DNA of 64,000 nucleotides from Psychrilyobacter atlanticus DSM 19335 (GTDB taxonomy: Bacteria > Fusobacteriota > Fusobacteriia > Fusobacteriales > Fusobacteriaceae), in the NCBI RefSeq assembly GCF_000426625.1, contig NZ_KE384547.1, positions 1,727,159 to 1,791,158 on the forward strand. The letters are read 5' to 3'. Numbering within the stretch: the stretch's first letter is position 1; each line of letters opens with the position of its first letter. This document shows positions 16,770-27,220 of this stretch, piece by piece. The notes below the pieces were generated by a model. The model had not been told where the DNA came from. It saw only the letters and a list, made by a program, of their open reading frames with translations, and made no database searches. Made by a program: the position numbers and the translations under genes.

Positions 16770-18815
16770 TTATTTTTTTCTTCCTATAGCTAACTCATCT
16801 GCTAATATCTTAACAGTTTCTATAATCTCACCGTCTTTTTTCAATAGTTCAAGTTCATCTTTTTTAGCTCTACCTTTATTATAATCTTCCAAGGCCTTAT
16901 AATCCTTAAGTTGTGGTTCATTTTTCCCCTTCATCTTCTCATTGGTTATAGCGAGCCATTTATCTTCTAATTCCTTAGTTTCCATCTTTCTGACTGCTCT
17001 ATTTAAAGATACCTCTTTGTCCTTTGTTATCTCCTCTATAATACCATATCTTTTGACATTATAGATAAAGTCAGGATTATTTGCTATCCTTTCATTATGT
17101 TTCTTAGTTAAATATTCTTTCAGTTTAATGTTATTTTTACTATTTTCTCCATTTATCAGAGATTCTACCTCATCCCAAGGAAGCGGGTTATCTAGAGAAC
17201 TCTCTCCTATTTCCGCACTGTCGTATGTAGGCGGAAATAAGATATCCGGCGTTACCCCTTTATGCTGCGTACTGCCACCGTCTATACGATAAAATTTACC
17301 ATTTGTATACTTTAGCTCTCCAAGATCTAATTGTTTTATAGTCTGTACTGTTCCTTTCCCAAAAGTAGGAGTCCCTACGATTATTCCACGTCCATAATCC
17401 TGCATTGCTGCTGCAAAAATTTCAGATGCAGATGCACTGAGTCTGTTTACCATTACTATCACTGGTTTATCAAAATAAGTTGTCATGTCGCTATCTCCTA
17501 AATAACTTACACGACCTCCTTCTTTTACTTGAACTACAGGCCCGTAAGGTATAAATAATCCCATAAGATTATTCACTTCGCTGAGAGATCCGCCTCCATT
17601 ATTTCTAAGATCTATGATCAACCCATCTATATTTTCCTTATTTAATTTTTCTATTATTTTTTTTACATCCCTGGTAGTACTCTTATAATCTTTATCTCCC
17701 TTACTATAGGCATCAAAATCCATATAAAATGAAGGCAGATTGATTACTCCTATTTTATAATTAGAGTTCTTAGATTTAGCTTCCTTTATAAAATATCTGG
17801 CTCCCCTATCCTCTAATTTCACATTTTCCCTTACAAAAGTATATTCTTTAGCCGTTTTACTGCCACTCGGAATTACTTTTAACTTTACAGTTGTCCCCTC
17901 TTTTCCTCTGATAAGGTTTACTGCATCTCCCAAGGGCCAATCCATTATATCTTCAAAAGCCTTTCCATCTGTAGCTACAGCTATTATTTTATCCTCAGGC
18001 TGAAGTTCTTTCCCCTTTGCAGCCGGCCCGTCAGGCATAATTTTTACTACCTTAATAACCCCTTTTTCCCCAGTAAGTACAGCTCCTATTCCTGAAAGCT
18101 GCAATTTCATACTTATATTAAAGTCCGCTATTTCCTTAGCCGAAAGATATGTTGTATGAGGATCATACTCCTTTAAAAAAGCATTTACAAAATACGAATA
18201 TATATCATCTGTAGTTTTTTTCTCCAATAATTTTTGTCTTGTCTCCATCCTACTTTTCATCCTGTCAATACTTTTTTCATACGTCAGTTCTTCGTAATCC
18301 TCTAAAGATAAGATAGATGATTTCAACATCTTCTTCCAGTGGCTTTCATATTCTTCTTTTGTTACAAAATATGGTTCTTCTTCCCTGTCATAAACTAATT
18401 TTTCATCCAAAGTAAAATCTAAATTTTTAGGATTTTCTAATAATTTAGTCTGATATTTATTTACCCTTTCCACAGCTTCTTTATAGATATCATAGATTTC
18501 AAAAGCTGCTCTGGAGTTTCCGTTTAAAAAGTCATCATCTAATTGTTTTCCCCACTTTTTATAAATTTCATCGACCTCAGCTTGGGTAAAATATTGATGG
18601 TTATAATCCAATGTATCCAGATAATTTTTTAATACATTTTTAGAAAATTGATCATCTATATCTAAATCCTTATAGTGAGTTGTTTCCAGTGAAAAAGATA
18701 TATCCGATAATACCCTATTCATCTGCTCCTTTTTTTCTGTGTCTACTTTAGCAACAGAAACTATTGCTATAAGCAGTATCCCTATTAATACCGTTATTTT
18801 TCTGTATATTTTCAT
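16770..18815 (-). CDS. prc: Carboxy-terminal (tail-specific) protease, Prc type
   Basis: A 681-residue S41 peptidase. Residues 1-22 form a signal peptide or anchor (MKIYRKITVLIGILLIAIVS). A long N-terminal domain is followed by a PDZ domain around residues 235-320 (LQLSGIGAVLTGEKG) and the S41 catalytic core. The active site reads NRLSASASEIFAAAMQDYG, with Ser462 and Lys487 (TFGKGTVQ), the same 25-residue spacing as in E. coli Prc. A C-terminal helical part follows. It degrades or trims periplasmic and membrane proteins. It lies downstream of the pab genes with a gap of ~65 bases. Confidence 0.95.
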   Translation of the reverse strand: MKIYRKITVLIGILLIAIVSVAKVDTEKKEQMNRVLSDISFSLETTHYKDLDIDDQFSKNVLKNYLDTLDYNHQYFTQAEVDEIYKKWGKQLDDDFLNGNSRAAFEIYDIYKEAVERVNKYQTKLLENPKNLDFTLDEKLVYDREEEPYFVTKEEYESHWKKMLKSSILSLEDYEELTYEKSIDRMKSRMETRQKLLEKKTTDDIYSYFVNAFLKEYDPHTTYLSAKEIADFNISMKLQLSGIGAVLTGEKGVIKVVKIMPDGPAAKGKELQPEDKIIAVATDGKAFEDIMDWPLGDAVNLIRGKEGTTVKLKVIPSGSKTAKEYTFVRENVKLEDRGARYFIKEAKSKNSNYKIGVINLPSFYMDFDAYSKGDKDYKSTTRDVKKIIEKLNKENIDGLIIDLRNNGGGSLSEVNNLMGLFIPYGPVVQVKEGGRVSYLGDSDMTTYFDKPVIVMVNRLSASASEIFAAAMQDYGRGIIVGTPTFGKGTVQTIKQLDLGELKYTNGKFYRIDGGSTQHKGVTPDILFPPTYDSAEIGESSLDNPLPWDEVESLINGENSKNNIKLKEYLTKKHNERIANNPDFIYNVKRYGIIEEITKDKEVSLNRAVRKMETKELEDKWLAITNEKMKGKNEPQLKDYKALEDYNKGRAKKDELELLKKDGEIIETVKILADELAIGRKK

Positions 18816-18880
18816 ATTATGCCTCCTAGTATCTTATTTTTTCAGAGTTTCCCATCTTTGGTCTGTCTTTTCTTTCAAAT

Positions 18881-19696
18881 CTAATATTTTCTAAGTTCCT
18901 CTGCCAATAGATCTGTTATACGATATTTTTTTAAATCATAAGTTGTGTGGTCTATCTTTGATACCGGCATAATCCCCATTATAGAATTAGTCAAAAATAC
19001 TTCATCTGCATCTAATAGTTTTTTTAAGGAAAAAAATCCCTGCTTCAACTCTAAATGTTTATTTTTATCTATAATCTCTATAAGTTTTTCTCTGATTATC
19101 CCTTTTAACAAACCACATTCCTTTGTAGGCGTATGGATCATCCCATCTTTAATAAAAAATATATTAGATGTTGCCCCTTCAGATATATAATTTTTACAAT
19201 CTAAAAACAATACTTCATCACTGCCAATGTTTTTGGCTTCTCTAAGGGCATATATATTTTCTAGATAATTTACTGATTTAATCCCAGATATGATAGAGTT
19301 GGGATTCCTTTTGAATTCAGATATTTCCATCTTAAATCCCTCTCGATATTTTGAACTCTTATATTTGTTTTCCCTGTGGGTAACCAGTATATCAAAGGAG
19401 TCAGCGTTTTTGAGGACCGTTACCCTCAAAACAGAATTTTCTAAGGAGTTTTTCTGGATATAAAGGTTTAAATACAGGCTTAATTTTTCAAAATTAAGAT
19501 CCATATTTATCTTAAGTCTTTTAACCGCTTTAATCAATCGATTATAATGTTCTTCCAAATAAATTAATTTTTTATTTTCCAATAAAATCGTCTCAAAAAC
19601 TCCATACCCATATAGCAAACCATCTTCTATATCCAGTTTAAATTCATCTGATGATATAAATTTATTATTTGAAATTATGTAATTCATCATACTCAA
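18881..19696 (-). CDS. pabC: Aminodeoxychorismate lyase
   Basis: A 271-residue class IV PLP aminotransferase-fold protein. It is most likely the lyase that releases pyruvate from 4-amino-4-deoxychorismate to give p-aminobenzoate for folate. The family start DGLLYGYGVFETILLE and the SEGATSNIFFIKDG motif are visible. Branched-chain or D-amino acid aminotransferases share this fold, but four-base spacing behind pabB settles the assignment. Confidence 0.93.
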   Translation of the reverse strand: MSMMNYIISNNKFISSDEFKLDIEDGLLYGYGVFETILLENKKLIYLEEHYNRLIKAVKRLKINMDLNFEKLSLYLNLYIQKNSLENSVLRVTVLKNADSFDILVTHRENKYKSSKYREGFKMEISEFKRNPNSIISGIKSVNYLENIYALREAKNIGSDEVLFLDCKNYISEGATSNIFFIKDGMIHTPTKECGLLKGIIREKLIEIIDKNKHLELKQGFFSLKKLLDADEVFLTNSIMGIMPVSKIDHTTYDLKKYRITDLLAEELRKY

Positions 19697-19699
19697 CTC

Positions 19700-21085
19700 C
19701 TAAGTTATGTTTAATGCCTTCACCAATGCCCTGCCCTTTACCAGGCTTTCTTCATATTCTTCATGGGGATCTGAATCCCAGACGATCCCTCCTCCTACTT
19801 GAAAATATGCCTTTTTATCCTTTAACACTATTGTTCTAATAGCAATATTCAGATCCATATTCCCATCAAATCCCAGATATCCTATGCTCCCGGTATATAT
19901 ATTTCTGGTTGTTGTTTCTAGTTCATCTATTATCTCCATGGCTCTTATCTTAGGAGCACCTGTGATAGAACCTCCCGGGAATGTTGATTTTATTATATCT
20001 ACTGCCGATAATTCACCCTTTAATTTCCCCTGTATTGTGGCTACCATCTGTAATACAGTAGCATACTCTTCTAGATGAAATAATTCTGTTACCTTTACAC
20101 TTCCTGTTTCAGCTACTCTGCTGATATCATTTCTCATAAGGTCTACTATCATTAGGAGTTCAGCCCTATCTTTTTCACTGTTTACCAACTCTTCCTTCAA
20201 CTTTTTATCTTCTGCTTCAGACTTTCCACGAGGTCTCGTTCCCTTCATAGGTCTGGTTTCTATGATCCCATCAGTTAATTTTATAAACCTTTCCGGTGAG
20301 CTGGAAATTATTTCTCCCTCTCCAAAATTTAAATATGCAGCAAATGGAGCCGGGTTTATCGATTTTAAATTTTTATATAACTCATTGGAATCCCCTTCAA
20401 AATCACACTCGAACCTCTGGGTGAAGTTAACCTGATAGATATCCCCGGAATAGATATAGTCCTTTAATTTTTTTATGGATGACAGATAATAATCCTCTGT
20501 CATGTTAGAACTTATCTCTCTATTCTTGAGAATCTGTTTTTTTATTTCTTTTATTTTTAAATTTTTTTCATATTCTTTTATACTATTTTCTATTTTTTTT
20601 ATTATTTCCTCTATATTTTCTTTAAATCCTATTGCCCCTATATATTTTTTATCATCTCTATGATCTATTATTACTATCCCATCATAAAAACCCATTACCA
20701 TTTCAGGAATGTCCACTTCTTTATTCACTGTATTTGGCAGCTTTTCCATCAGGTGGGCCAATTCATAGGAAAAATAACCAACTCCTCCACCTACAAAGGG
20801 AATCTCTTCCCTCTCGATTTTATAAAGATCTAATTTCTCCTGTAAAATATCTAGAGGATTCCCATCTATTGTTTCTATTTTTCCATCTTCCTCTAACCTT
20901 ATTTTACTTCCTTCTGATTTTATCATTAAAAATGGATCTACACCTATAAATGAATATCTCCCTAATTTTTGACTATCCATCCCGCTATCCAAAAAAAATG
21001 GGTAGTTCCCATCTTTTTTAACAGCTTCGAATAACTCCATACTAGTTAAATCACTTTCAAACTCTATTATCTTTGCTTTTTTCAT
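19700..21085 (-). CDS. pabB: Aminodeoxychorismate synthase component I
   Basis: A 461-residue chorismate-binding enzyme of the TrpE/PabB family. Catalytic-core motifs include IYQVNFTQRFECDF, ETRPMKGTRPRG, ELLMIVDLMRNDISRV and TFPGGSITGAPKIRAMEII. With PabA it converts chorismate and glutamine to 4-amino-4-deoxychorismate. The PIAGT-type lysine motif of PabB appears as MKGTRPRG. The gene sits between pabA and pabC with three-base gaps, so the operon is tightly coupled. It needs chorismate; a normal chorismate synthase is not in this window. Confidence 0.95.
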   Translation of the reverse strand: MKKAKIIEFESDLTSMELFEAVKKDGNYPFFLDSGMDSQKLGRYSFIGVDPFLMIKSEGSKIRLEEDGKIETIDGNPLDILQEKLDLYKIEREEIPFVGGGVGYFSYELAHLMEKLPNTVNKEVDIPEMVMGFYDGIVIIDHRDDKKYIGAIGFKENIEEIIKKIENSIKEYEKNLKIKEIKKQILKNREISSNMTEDYYLSSIKKLKDYIYSGDIYQVNFTQRFECDFEGDSNELYKNLKSINPAPFAAYLNFGEGEIISSSPERFIKLTDGIIETRPMKGTRPRGKSEAEDKKLKEELVNSEKDRAELLMIVDLMRNDISRVAETGSVKVTELFHLEEYATVLQMVATIQGKLKGELSAVDIIKSTFPGGSITGAPKIRAMEIIDELETTTRNIYTGSIGYLGFDGNMDLNIAIRTIVLKDKKAYFQVGGGIVWDSDPHEEYEESLVKGRALVKALNIT

Positions 21086-21088
21086 CGA

Positions 21089-21679
21089 CTATTCTCCTAA
21101 TTTAAAATCTCCTTTTGCTTCTGCTAAAAAATTAGCCAGCATCTCATGTCCACACTCTGTTAGGAGAGCTTCCGGATGAAACTGCACTCCCTCCAAAAGA
21201 TATTTTTTATGCCTTACTCCCATTATCTCTCCATCAACAGTCTCTGCTGTAATAATCAATTCTTTCGGTAATTTATTTCTATCGGCTATAAGGGAATGAT
21301 ATCTTGTCACTTTTATTGGATTTTTAAGGCCTTTAAAAACTCCTCTTCCAATATGAGGTATCTCTTCTACCTTTCCATGGACTGGTGTTTCAGCCTTTAT
21401 TATCTCTCCACCCAATATTTGAATCAAGGATTGGTGTCCTAGACAAATTCCTAATATAGGTATAGTTTTATAGAATTTTTTTATTACTTCTACACTTATT
21501 CCTGCCTCATCTGGTGTTTTAGGCCCGGGAGATATCACTATCATATCAGGGTTTAATTCCCTGATTTTTTCTATACTTATCTCGTCGTTTCTATACACCC
21601 TTACCTCTTCCCCTAATTCATTCAAATATTGAACTAAATTATAGGTAAAGGAGTCGTAGTTATCTATCATTAATATCAT
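21089..21679 (-). CDS. pabA: Aminodeoxychorismate synthase component II (glutamine amidotransferase)
   Basis: A 196-residue class I glutamine amidotransferase. The nucleophile elbow is GICLGHQSL, and the His-Glu pair is in GVQFHPEALLTECG. It supplies ammonia to PabB. It could also serve anthranilate synthase, as many PabA proteins do, but no trp gene is near. First gene of pabA-pabB-pabC. Confidence 0.95.
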   Translation of the reverse strand: MILMIDNYDSFTYNLVQYLNELGEEVRVYRNDEISIEKIRELNPDMIVISPGPKTPDEAGISVEVIKKFYKTIPILGICLGHQSLIQILGGEIIKAETPVHGKVEEIPHIGRGVFKGLKNPIKVTRYHSLIADRNKLPKELIITAETVDGEIMGVRHKKYLLEGVQFHPEALLTECGHEMLANFLAEAKGDFKLGE

Positions 21680-21759
21680 AAATTTCTCCTAAAATGTTCA
21701 TAGTTTATTACTAAAATTATATGTTAATTTCCTAATATTATCAAGGGATTAAATAATAT

Positions 21760-21795
21760 AAAAAAGGCCAAGTAAAATTAATTACTCAGCCTTTC
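21760..21795 (-). terminator. Terminator downstream of csoR
   Basis: Imperfect stem AAAGGC..AGTAA / TTACT..GCCTTT followed by T on the minus strand, just after the csoR stop codon. Confidence 0.7.
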
Positions 21796-21808
21796 AATAT
21801 ATTTATCT

Positions 21809-22105
21809 TTATTTCATCATTTTTTTTATAGTTACCAGGAGTTCATCTATAACCTCTGTTTTCCCCTCAGATAGTTGCTCGATCATACATGATTTCATAT
21901 GAGCTTCTAGTAGCAAGTTAGCTGTCCCGCTGAGAGCACTCCTTATCGATGATATTTGAGTCAATATATCATCACAATATATATCCTCTTCTACCATCTT
22001 ATTTATCCCTCTGACCTGGCCCTCGATCCTGTTTAATCTGTTTTTTAATTTTTTCTTTAACTCCTCATTATGGTGTGACTTCTTATCTGCACAGCATGTT
22101 GACAT
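21809..22105 (-). CDS. csoR: CsoR-type metal-sensing repressor
   Basis: A 98-residue all-helical DUF156 repressor. The Cu(I)-binding triad is visible: Cys44 (IYCDDIL), His69 and Cys73 (EAHMKSC). The start NRLNRIEGQVRGI is the DNA-contacting helix. Extra N-terminal Cys and His residues (STCCADKKSHHNE) may bind metal too. It lies 120 bases downstream of the copper ATPase gene in the same direction and should derepress it when copper binds. Confidence 0.93.
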   Translation of the reverse strand: MSTCCADKKSHHNEELKKKLKNRLNRIEGQVRGINKMVEEDIYCDDILTQISSIRSALSGTANLLLEAHMKSCMIEQLSEGKTEVIDELLVTIKKMMK

Positions 22106-22223
22106 CTCATCCCTCCTTCTATGGTTTCCTCACATTTAAAATTTAATTTAATTATCTCCTCTAAAAAACTTCCCTTAGCCTTTCCAAAAGAAAGATAGTC
22201 CCTTATCCACATTAGAATAATAT

Positions 22224-24998
22224 CTAATATTTACTTTTAAATAATTTTAATCTCAATGCATTGCTCACTACAGAAACTGAACTCATTGCCATGGCTGCTC
22301 CTGCTATCATTGGATTTAGTAATGGTCCGCCAAATATATAGAGTAATCCTGCTGCTACCGGTATCCCCAAAGTATTATATCCAAATGCCCAAAATAAGTT
22401 CTGCTTAATATTTTTAATGGTAGCACGGCTGAGCTCTATAGCCACAGCTACATCCTTTAAGTCACTTTTCATAAGTACTATATCCGCTGATTCCATAGCT
22501 ACATCTGTTCCAGAAGCTATTCCTATTCCTATATCTGCCTGAGCCAGTGCAGGAGCATCATTTATCCCGTCTCCTACCATCCCTACTCTATATCCCTGCT
22601 CCTGTAATTTTTTTACCTCTTCTATCTTATCTTCTGGCATAACTTCAGATAAAACCATATCTATCCCTACCTGTTCCCCTATGGCATCTGCTGTTTTCTT
22701 ATTATCTCCAGTTATCATTGCCACCTGGATGCCCATATCTTTTAAATTTTGAATGGCTTTTCTGCTGCTTTCTTTTATTGGATCAGCCACTGCTATTATC
22801 CCGCTAAGTTTTCCATCTATAGCAACCATCATAGGTGTCTTCCCTTGTTTAGCCAATTGATCTACTTTCTCTTTATCTTCTTCTAGCACTTCTACATTAT
22901 TTTTTACCATCAATTTTTGATTTCCAACCAAGATGCTCTTTTTCTCTACTACTCCTACTATTCCCATTCCTGTCACTGAATTAAATCCATTTACTTCTAA
23001 GAGTTTCATTCCTCTTGTCTTTACTTCTTCTACTATGGCATCTCCTAGTGGATGTTCAGAATGAGTTTCTAGAGATCCAGCCAGCTGCAATAATTTCTCT
23101 CTATCTATTATCCTGCTTTCCTCCCCCTCCACTACATCTGTTACCACAGGTTTTCCAAGGGTAATAGTTCCTGTTTTATCAAAAATTATATAATCTAGTT
23201 TATGGGTAGTTTCTAGTGCTTCTCCACCTTTTATAAGGATTCCATTTTTAGCTCCCATACCTGTTCCTACCATGATAGCTGTAGGAGTGGCAAGACCTAA
23301 AGAACATGGACAAGCTATAACCAATACTGCAATGAATATAGTGAGAGCAAATATACTTGGATCATTATTTAACTCCATCCATCCTAATTTCCCTGCTAAA
23401 TACCAGAGAGTTGATGAAATCATAGCAATCACTATAACTACTGGTACAAAATATCCTGATATTATATCTGCCATCCTGGCAATAGGAGCTTTAGAACCTT
23501 GGGCATCTTCTACTAATTTTATTATATGGGATAGGGTAGTATCTTCTCCTGTAGCCTTTGTTTCTATCTGGATACTTCCATTTTTATTTATACTGGCTCC
23601 GACCACACGATCTCCTACCCTTTTTTTCACAGGTATACTTTCACCAGTCAGCATAGATTCATCTATACTGGTTTGACCGCTTATAACTATCCCATCTACC
23701 GGAACTTTCTCTCCAGGTTTAACCAATACAATGTCGCCTACTTCTACCTCTTCTACCTCTACCTCTATAATCTGTCCATCTTTCAATATAGCTGCCATTT
23801 TAGGCCTTAAACTTCCTAATTTTTTAATTGCTTCTGAGGTTTTCCCCTTACTTACATCCTCCAAATATTTCCCCAAAGAGATAAGGGCTAAGATTACCAC
23901 TGCTGATTCATAGTACAGATGGTGAGCCATAGTTATATTCCCCATATAGATCTCAAGAGTTCCATACAGACTATACAGTATAGCTGCTCCTGTACCAATG
24001 GCTATCAAGCTATCCATATTGGGATTTCTAAATAAAACTTTGAACCCCACTAAATAAAATCTTCTTCCTAAATAAACTACTGGTATTGTAAACAACAGCT
24101 GGATCATTGCAAAATTCATTGGGTTTTTATCCAGATCAATAACTCCAGGCAGAGAAGCTCCCAGCATAGATCCCATTGCTATATATAATATTACCCCTCC
24201 AAAAAACAGCATTCCCATCAATTCATACCATTTTTTCTTCAATTCTAATTTTTTCTTATCAAAATCCAAATCTCTCTCATCCTTTACGGCTTTAAACCCC
24301 AAAGACTCTACTTTTTTTTTGATTTGAGATAATTTTATCTCTTTTTTATTAAATTTTATCCTCATTTTTTCTGTGGTTAAATTTACTACAACTTCATCGA
24401 CACCTTGTTCCTTCCCCAGGTTCACTTCTATACTCCTAACACACGATTGACATGTCATCCCTTCAATCTTCAGAGTTATATCTTCCATGAAGCTTTTCTC
24501 TATAACTTCATATCCTGCATATTCAATTGTTTTCTTTATGGTATCCAGATTTACCTTTGTAGAGTCAAAAACTATCTCTAATTTACTCGTTAAAAAATTT
24601 ATGTCCGCCTTCTCTACTCCATCTAATTTCCCTGTTTTAGTCTCAATACTTCTCACACATGCCTGGCAGGTAATACCACCTACCTCAATAATCTCAGTTG
24701 TTAAAACTTTACCTTCTATTATAGTTTGCTCTTTTTCAGGCTCAACATTTTCATTCTTTTCTTTCTTATCTTTCTTATTTTCCCCTTGTTCCAAAACTCC
24801 ATAGCCTGCATTTATTATCTCTTTTTTTAGATAGTCTAAATCAACTAAAATCTCACTCTCAAAGTTAATGGTCAAAGTAGAATTTTCTAAATCTATTACC
24901 CCCTTACTTACCCCATCCATATTATTTGCTATGCCCTCTACTTTCTTCTTACACTTCCCGCATCCTAAACCCGTTAACTTTAGTACCAAAGTTTTCAT
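22224..24998 (-). CDS. copA: Copper-translocating P1B-type ATPase with three metal-binding domains
   Basis: About 924 residues from the ATG at 24998; a GTG at 25007 is in frame but lies within the G-rich ribosome binding region. The N-terminus has three HMA domains with CxxC sites: GCGKC (Cys13/Cys16), [11 protein letters not shown] and [10 protein letters not shown]. The first is divergent and linked by a Lys/Glu-rich spacer. The membrane and catalytic core follow: [17 protein letters not shown] (CPC metal site), DKTGTIT (phosphorylated Asp), SEHPLG and [10 protein letters not shown]. The enzyme exports Cu(I) from the cytoplasm. It is followed by csoR. Confidence 0.96.
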   Translation of the reverse strand: MKTLVLKLTGLGCGKCKKKVEGIANNMDGVSKGVIDLENSTLTINFESEILVDLDYLKKEIINAGYGVLEQGENKKDKKEKNENVEPEKEQTIIEGKVLTTEIIEVGGITCQACVRSIETKTGKLDGVEKADINFLTSKLEIVFDSTKVNLDTIKKTIEYAGYEVIEKSFMEDITLKIEGMTCQSCVRSIEVNLGKEQGVDEVVVNLTTEKMRIKFNKKEIKLSQIKKKVESLGFKAVKDERDLDFDKKKLELKKKWYELMGMLFFGGVILYIAMGSMLGASLPGVIDLDKNPMNFAMIQLLFTIPVVYLGRRFYLVGFKVLFRNPNMDSLIAIGTGAAILYSLYGTLEIYMGNITMAHHLYYESAVVILALISLGKYLEDVSKGKTSEAIKKLGSLRPKMAAILKDGQIIEVEVEEVEVGDIVLVKPGEKVPVDGIVISGQTSIDESMLTGESIPVKKRVGDRVVGASINKNGSIQIETKATGEDTTLSHIIKLVEDAQGSKAPIARMADIISGYFVPVVIVIAMISSTLWYLAGKLGWMELNNDPSIFALTIFIAVLVIACPCSLGLATPTAIMVGTGMGAKNGILIKGGEALETTHKLDYIIFDKTGTITLGKPVVTDVVEGEESRIIDREKLLQLAGSLETHSEHPLGDAIVEEVKTRGMKLLEVNGFNSVTGMGIVGVVEKKSILVGNQKLMVKNNVEVLEEDKEKVDQLAKQGKTPMMVAIDGKLSGIIAVADPIKESSRKAIQNLKDMGIQVAMITGDNKKTADAIGEQVGIDMVLSEVMPEDKIEEVKKLQEQGYRVGMVGDGINDAPALAQADIGIGIASGTDVAMESADIVLMKSDLKDVAVAIELSRATIKNIKQNLFWAFGYNTLGIPVAAGLLYIFGGPLLNPMIAGAAMAMSSVSVVSNALRLKLFKSKY

Positions 24999-25157
24999 TT
25001 TCCTCACCCCTTGGAGACCTTTTGGCCCAATATAAAATCAATAATTTATAATTAATTCAAAAATAGTTTTTTAACACAAATATTATAACCTTTTGAAATC
25101 TAACCAACATTTAAAGTCATATATAGTTTTAAATCAGTTAATTTTTCGCCTCCCAAA

Positions 25158-25176
25158 TATACCCCCACACCCTATA
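25158..25176. promoter_or_regulatory. Possible CsoR operator upstream of copA
   Basis: The 19-base sequence TATACCCCCACACCCTATA has TATA at both ends and two C-blocks, recalling the GC-rich, AT-flanked sites of CsoR repressors. It is not a clean palindrome. It lies ~160 bases before copA, with no better candidate in the 24999..25295 gap. Confidence 0.35.
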
Positions 25177-25295
25177 CAAGAAGTTTACCACCTAACTTTT
25201 AAATTGTCAAAATTATTATTCTTGGTATTTTTTATAAATGGGAGTATATTTATAATGAAAGGTATTTTAATATATATAATTAATTAGGAGGCAGG

Positions 25296-25769
25296 ATGAA
25301 ATTTGAAAATGTAGAATTTAAGGAACAAAAATGTTTTGGTATTGAAGAGCATATTACAACAACAAATAAAAAAGAAGGTCTTATCAATAACTTATGGATG
25401 ACCTTTGTAGAATCTATCGATTATAAAGCTGCTGGAGCTCTCTATGGAGTCTCTAAAAATTTTGACATAACTACCCAGGAGTTTGATTATTCAGCTTGTG
25501 CCGATATAAACACACCTATTTTAAAAGAATTCACAAGAAAAGATATAACTATCCCTGGAGGAAAGTATGCTAAATTTAGTTCTAAGGGGATTATGAATGA
25601 CAAAACAATAGAAAAATTTTATACCGATGTATTTACCTTTACAATGGTAGGAGGAGAAATTACTCCGGATATGGAAAGAGGAATAAATTCCTTTGAACTC
25701 TATGACGAATCATATCTGGGTATAGATAATCCTGAGTCAGTCTATTATCTTTTAATTCCTATAAAATAA
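25296..25769 (+). CDS. GyrI-like small-molecule-binding protein
   Basis: A 157-residue stand-alone effector-binding domain of the GyrI/AraC-C-terminal type. It has the repeated strand pattern of the fold and the typical segments FGIEEHITTTNK near the start, LYGVSKN in the middle, IPGGKYAKFSSKG near residue 90 and YYLLIPIK at the end. Such proteins bind hydrophobic cations or act as inhibitors or hydrolases; the ligand cannot be told. AGGAGG lies before the ATG. It is followed by rubrerythrin in the same direction but with a separate promoter. Confidence 0.75.
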   Translation: MKFENVEFKEQKCFGIEEHITTTNKKEGLINNLWMTFVESIDYKAAGALYGVSKNFDITTQEFDYSACADINTPILKEFTRKDITIPGGKYAKFSSKGIMNDKTIEKFYTDVFTFTMVGGEITPDMERGINSFELYDESYLGIDNPESVYYLLIPIK

Positions 25770-25772
25770 TTG

Positions 25773-25801
25773 TTGACATTATCTGCTAAACGAGTTATTA
25801 T
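25773..25801 (+). promoter_or_regulatory. Consensus promoter of the rubrerythrin gene
   Basis: TTGACA at 25773-25778, a 17-base spacer and TATTAT at 25796-25801, followed by AGGGAGTGG before the start codon. Confidence 0.8.
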
Positions 25802-25804
25802 ACT

Positions 25805-25821
25805 TTTGTAATCAATACAAA
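25805..25821. promoter_or_regulatory. Inverted repeat at the rubrerythrin transcription start
   Basis: TTTGTA-N5-TACAAA overlaps the expected transcription start. It is a candidate repressor site; it does not match PerR or Rex consensus closely, so the regulator is unknown. Confidence 0.4.
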
Positions 25822-25865
25822 GTTGTTAAATTAAAATAAAAATTATATACAGGGAGTGGTTAAAA

Positions 25866-26417
25866 ATGGTAAAAGTAAGATGTACAGTATGTGGAGAAAT
25901 ATTAGATGCAAATGTTGAAGTATGTCCAGTATGTAAAGCTGGTAAAGATAAATTCGTAGCTTATGATGAAAATGCAACTGAAGAGTGGGCAACTGAGCAT
26001 AAGTTAGGAGAAGGATTAGCTTGTGGAGATGCTGAAATCATCGAAGGATTAAAAGCTAACTTTGCAGGAGAATGTACAGAAGTTGGAATGTACTTAGCAA
26101 TGTCAAGAGTAGCAGACAGAGAAGGATATCCTGAAGTTGCTGAAGCATACAAGAGAATTGCATTTGAAGAAGCAGAACATGCAGCTAAATTTGCTGAATT
26201 ATTAGGAGAAGTTGTTTGTGATTCATCTGAAGAAAACTTAAGATTAAGAGTTGCAGCTGAATACGGTGCTACATCTGGTAAATTTGAATTAGCTAAAAGA
26301 GCTAAGCAATTAGGATTTGATGCAATCCACGATACAGTACATGAGATGGCTAAAGATGAAGCTAGACATGGAAAAGCTTTCAAAGGTTTATTAGAAAGAC
26401 ATTTTGAAGGAAAATAA
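25866..26417 (+). CDS. Reverse-type rubrerythrin
   Basis: A 183-residue peroxidase with the rubredoxin domain first ([18 protein letters not shown], two CxxC iron ligands in residues 6-23) and a ferritin-like diiron domain after it ([28 protein letters not shown] supply the Glu/His ligands). This reversed order is typical of anaerobes. It reduces H2O2 with electrons from NADH via rubredoxin-type carriers in the cytoplasm. Its consensus promoter and codon choice (near-exclusive A/T third positions) suggest high expression. Confidence 0.95.
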   Translation: MVKVRCTVCGEILDANVEVCPVCKAGKDKFVAYDENATEEWATEHKLGEGLACGDAEIIEGLKANFAGECTEVGMYLAMSRVADREGYPEVAEAYKRIAFEEAEHAAKFAELLGEVVCDSSEENLRLRVAAEYGATSGKFELAKRAKQLGFDAIHDTVHEMAKDEARHGKAFKGLLERHFEGK

Positions 26418-26486
26418 GCAACATAACATTACATCCAAATAGTCATAAATTAAGATTTTTATAAATTTTATATCTTTCTTAATATT

Positions 26487-26520
26487 AAAAGGAGAAAATT
26501 CAATTGAATTTTCTCCTTTT
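26487..26520. terminator. Bidirectional terminator between rubrerythrin and porin genes
   Basis: A perfect 34-base palindrome (AAAAGGAGAAAATTCAA and its complement) ending in T and A runs, placed between convergent genes. Confidence 0.93.
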
Positions 26521-26528
26521 TTAATTTA

Positions 26529-27116
26529 TTATTCAAATCTATACCCTAAAGATACATATACTAACTCTTCTTGAGTCGTCCCTTTTTGAAACCCTGGGTT
26601 AGTAGATTCCTTGAATTCTGTCATCTGATATCCTATCTCTAAATTAACATTTTTATATTCCAGCCCTGCTGCTACACCTGCTGCCCATTGACCTTCGATT
26701 TTTTCAACTTCATCACTTGTTGAAACTACTTTGGCATCCCCAAATACCCATCCACCTTTAGCACTGACATAGGGAGTCAATAGATCCAATTGATTAAAGC
26801 TATATCTCATTACACCCATCAATCCAAAAGTATCTAAAGTATCGTCATAACTTTTTACCCCTGTAGTGTCTTTCATATCCAAACCATAGGGAACCCAAGC
26901 TATATTTACACCCATCTCAAAGTTTTTTGTTACACCATATAGTATATCAGCATTTATCCCTTTAAAAGTATCGTCTGTAAATCCGCTTCCAACATCTTTT
27001 CCCATAGAAATTTTAGGAATAAAACTAAGCTGTCCTTCACGACCTCCCTTTGCGTCTGCCATTGCCATAGTAGACATCGTCCCTAATATCATAGTTAATA
27101 TTATTAATCTTTTCAT
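26529..27116 (-). CDS. Outer-membrane beta-barrel protein
   Basis: A 195-residue protein with a signal peptide (MKRLIILTMILGTMSTMAMA, cleavage after AMA). The mature part alternates short hydrophobic strands with polar loops and ends in YVSLGYRFE, with the penultimate aromatic residue typical of outer-membrane barrels. It resembles small OmpW/OmpX-like or porin-family proteins of Fusobacteria. The cargo is unknown. Its presence supports an outer membrane. Confidence 0.8.
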   Translation of the reverse strand: MKRLIILTMILGTMSTMAMADAKGGREGQLSFIPKISMGKDVGSGFTDDTFKGINADILYGVTKNFEMGVNIAWVPYGLDMKDTTGVKSYDDTLDTFGLMGVMRYSFNQLDLLTPYVSAKGGWVFGDAKVVSTSDEVEKIEGQWAAGVAAGLEYKNVNLEIGYQMTEFKESTNPGFQKGTTQEELVYVSLGYRFE

Positions 27117-27181
27117 CTCTCCCCCTCCTAATATTTAACCTTTATTTTTTGTCTTAATTCAAGTATAACTCAAGAAAAATG

Positions 27182-27220
27182 AAAAAGCGACCAATTTTAG
27201 AAAAATAATGGCCGCTTTTA
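27182..27220 (-). terminator. Hairpin in the gap upstream of the porin gene
   Basis: Minus strand: AAAAGCGGCCA pairs with TGGTCGCTTTT (one G-U pair), then T. It can stop transcription from the right before it enters the porin gene. The rest of 27117..27490 holds the transporter terminator and no convincing gene. Confidence 0.6.
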
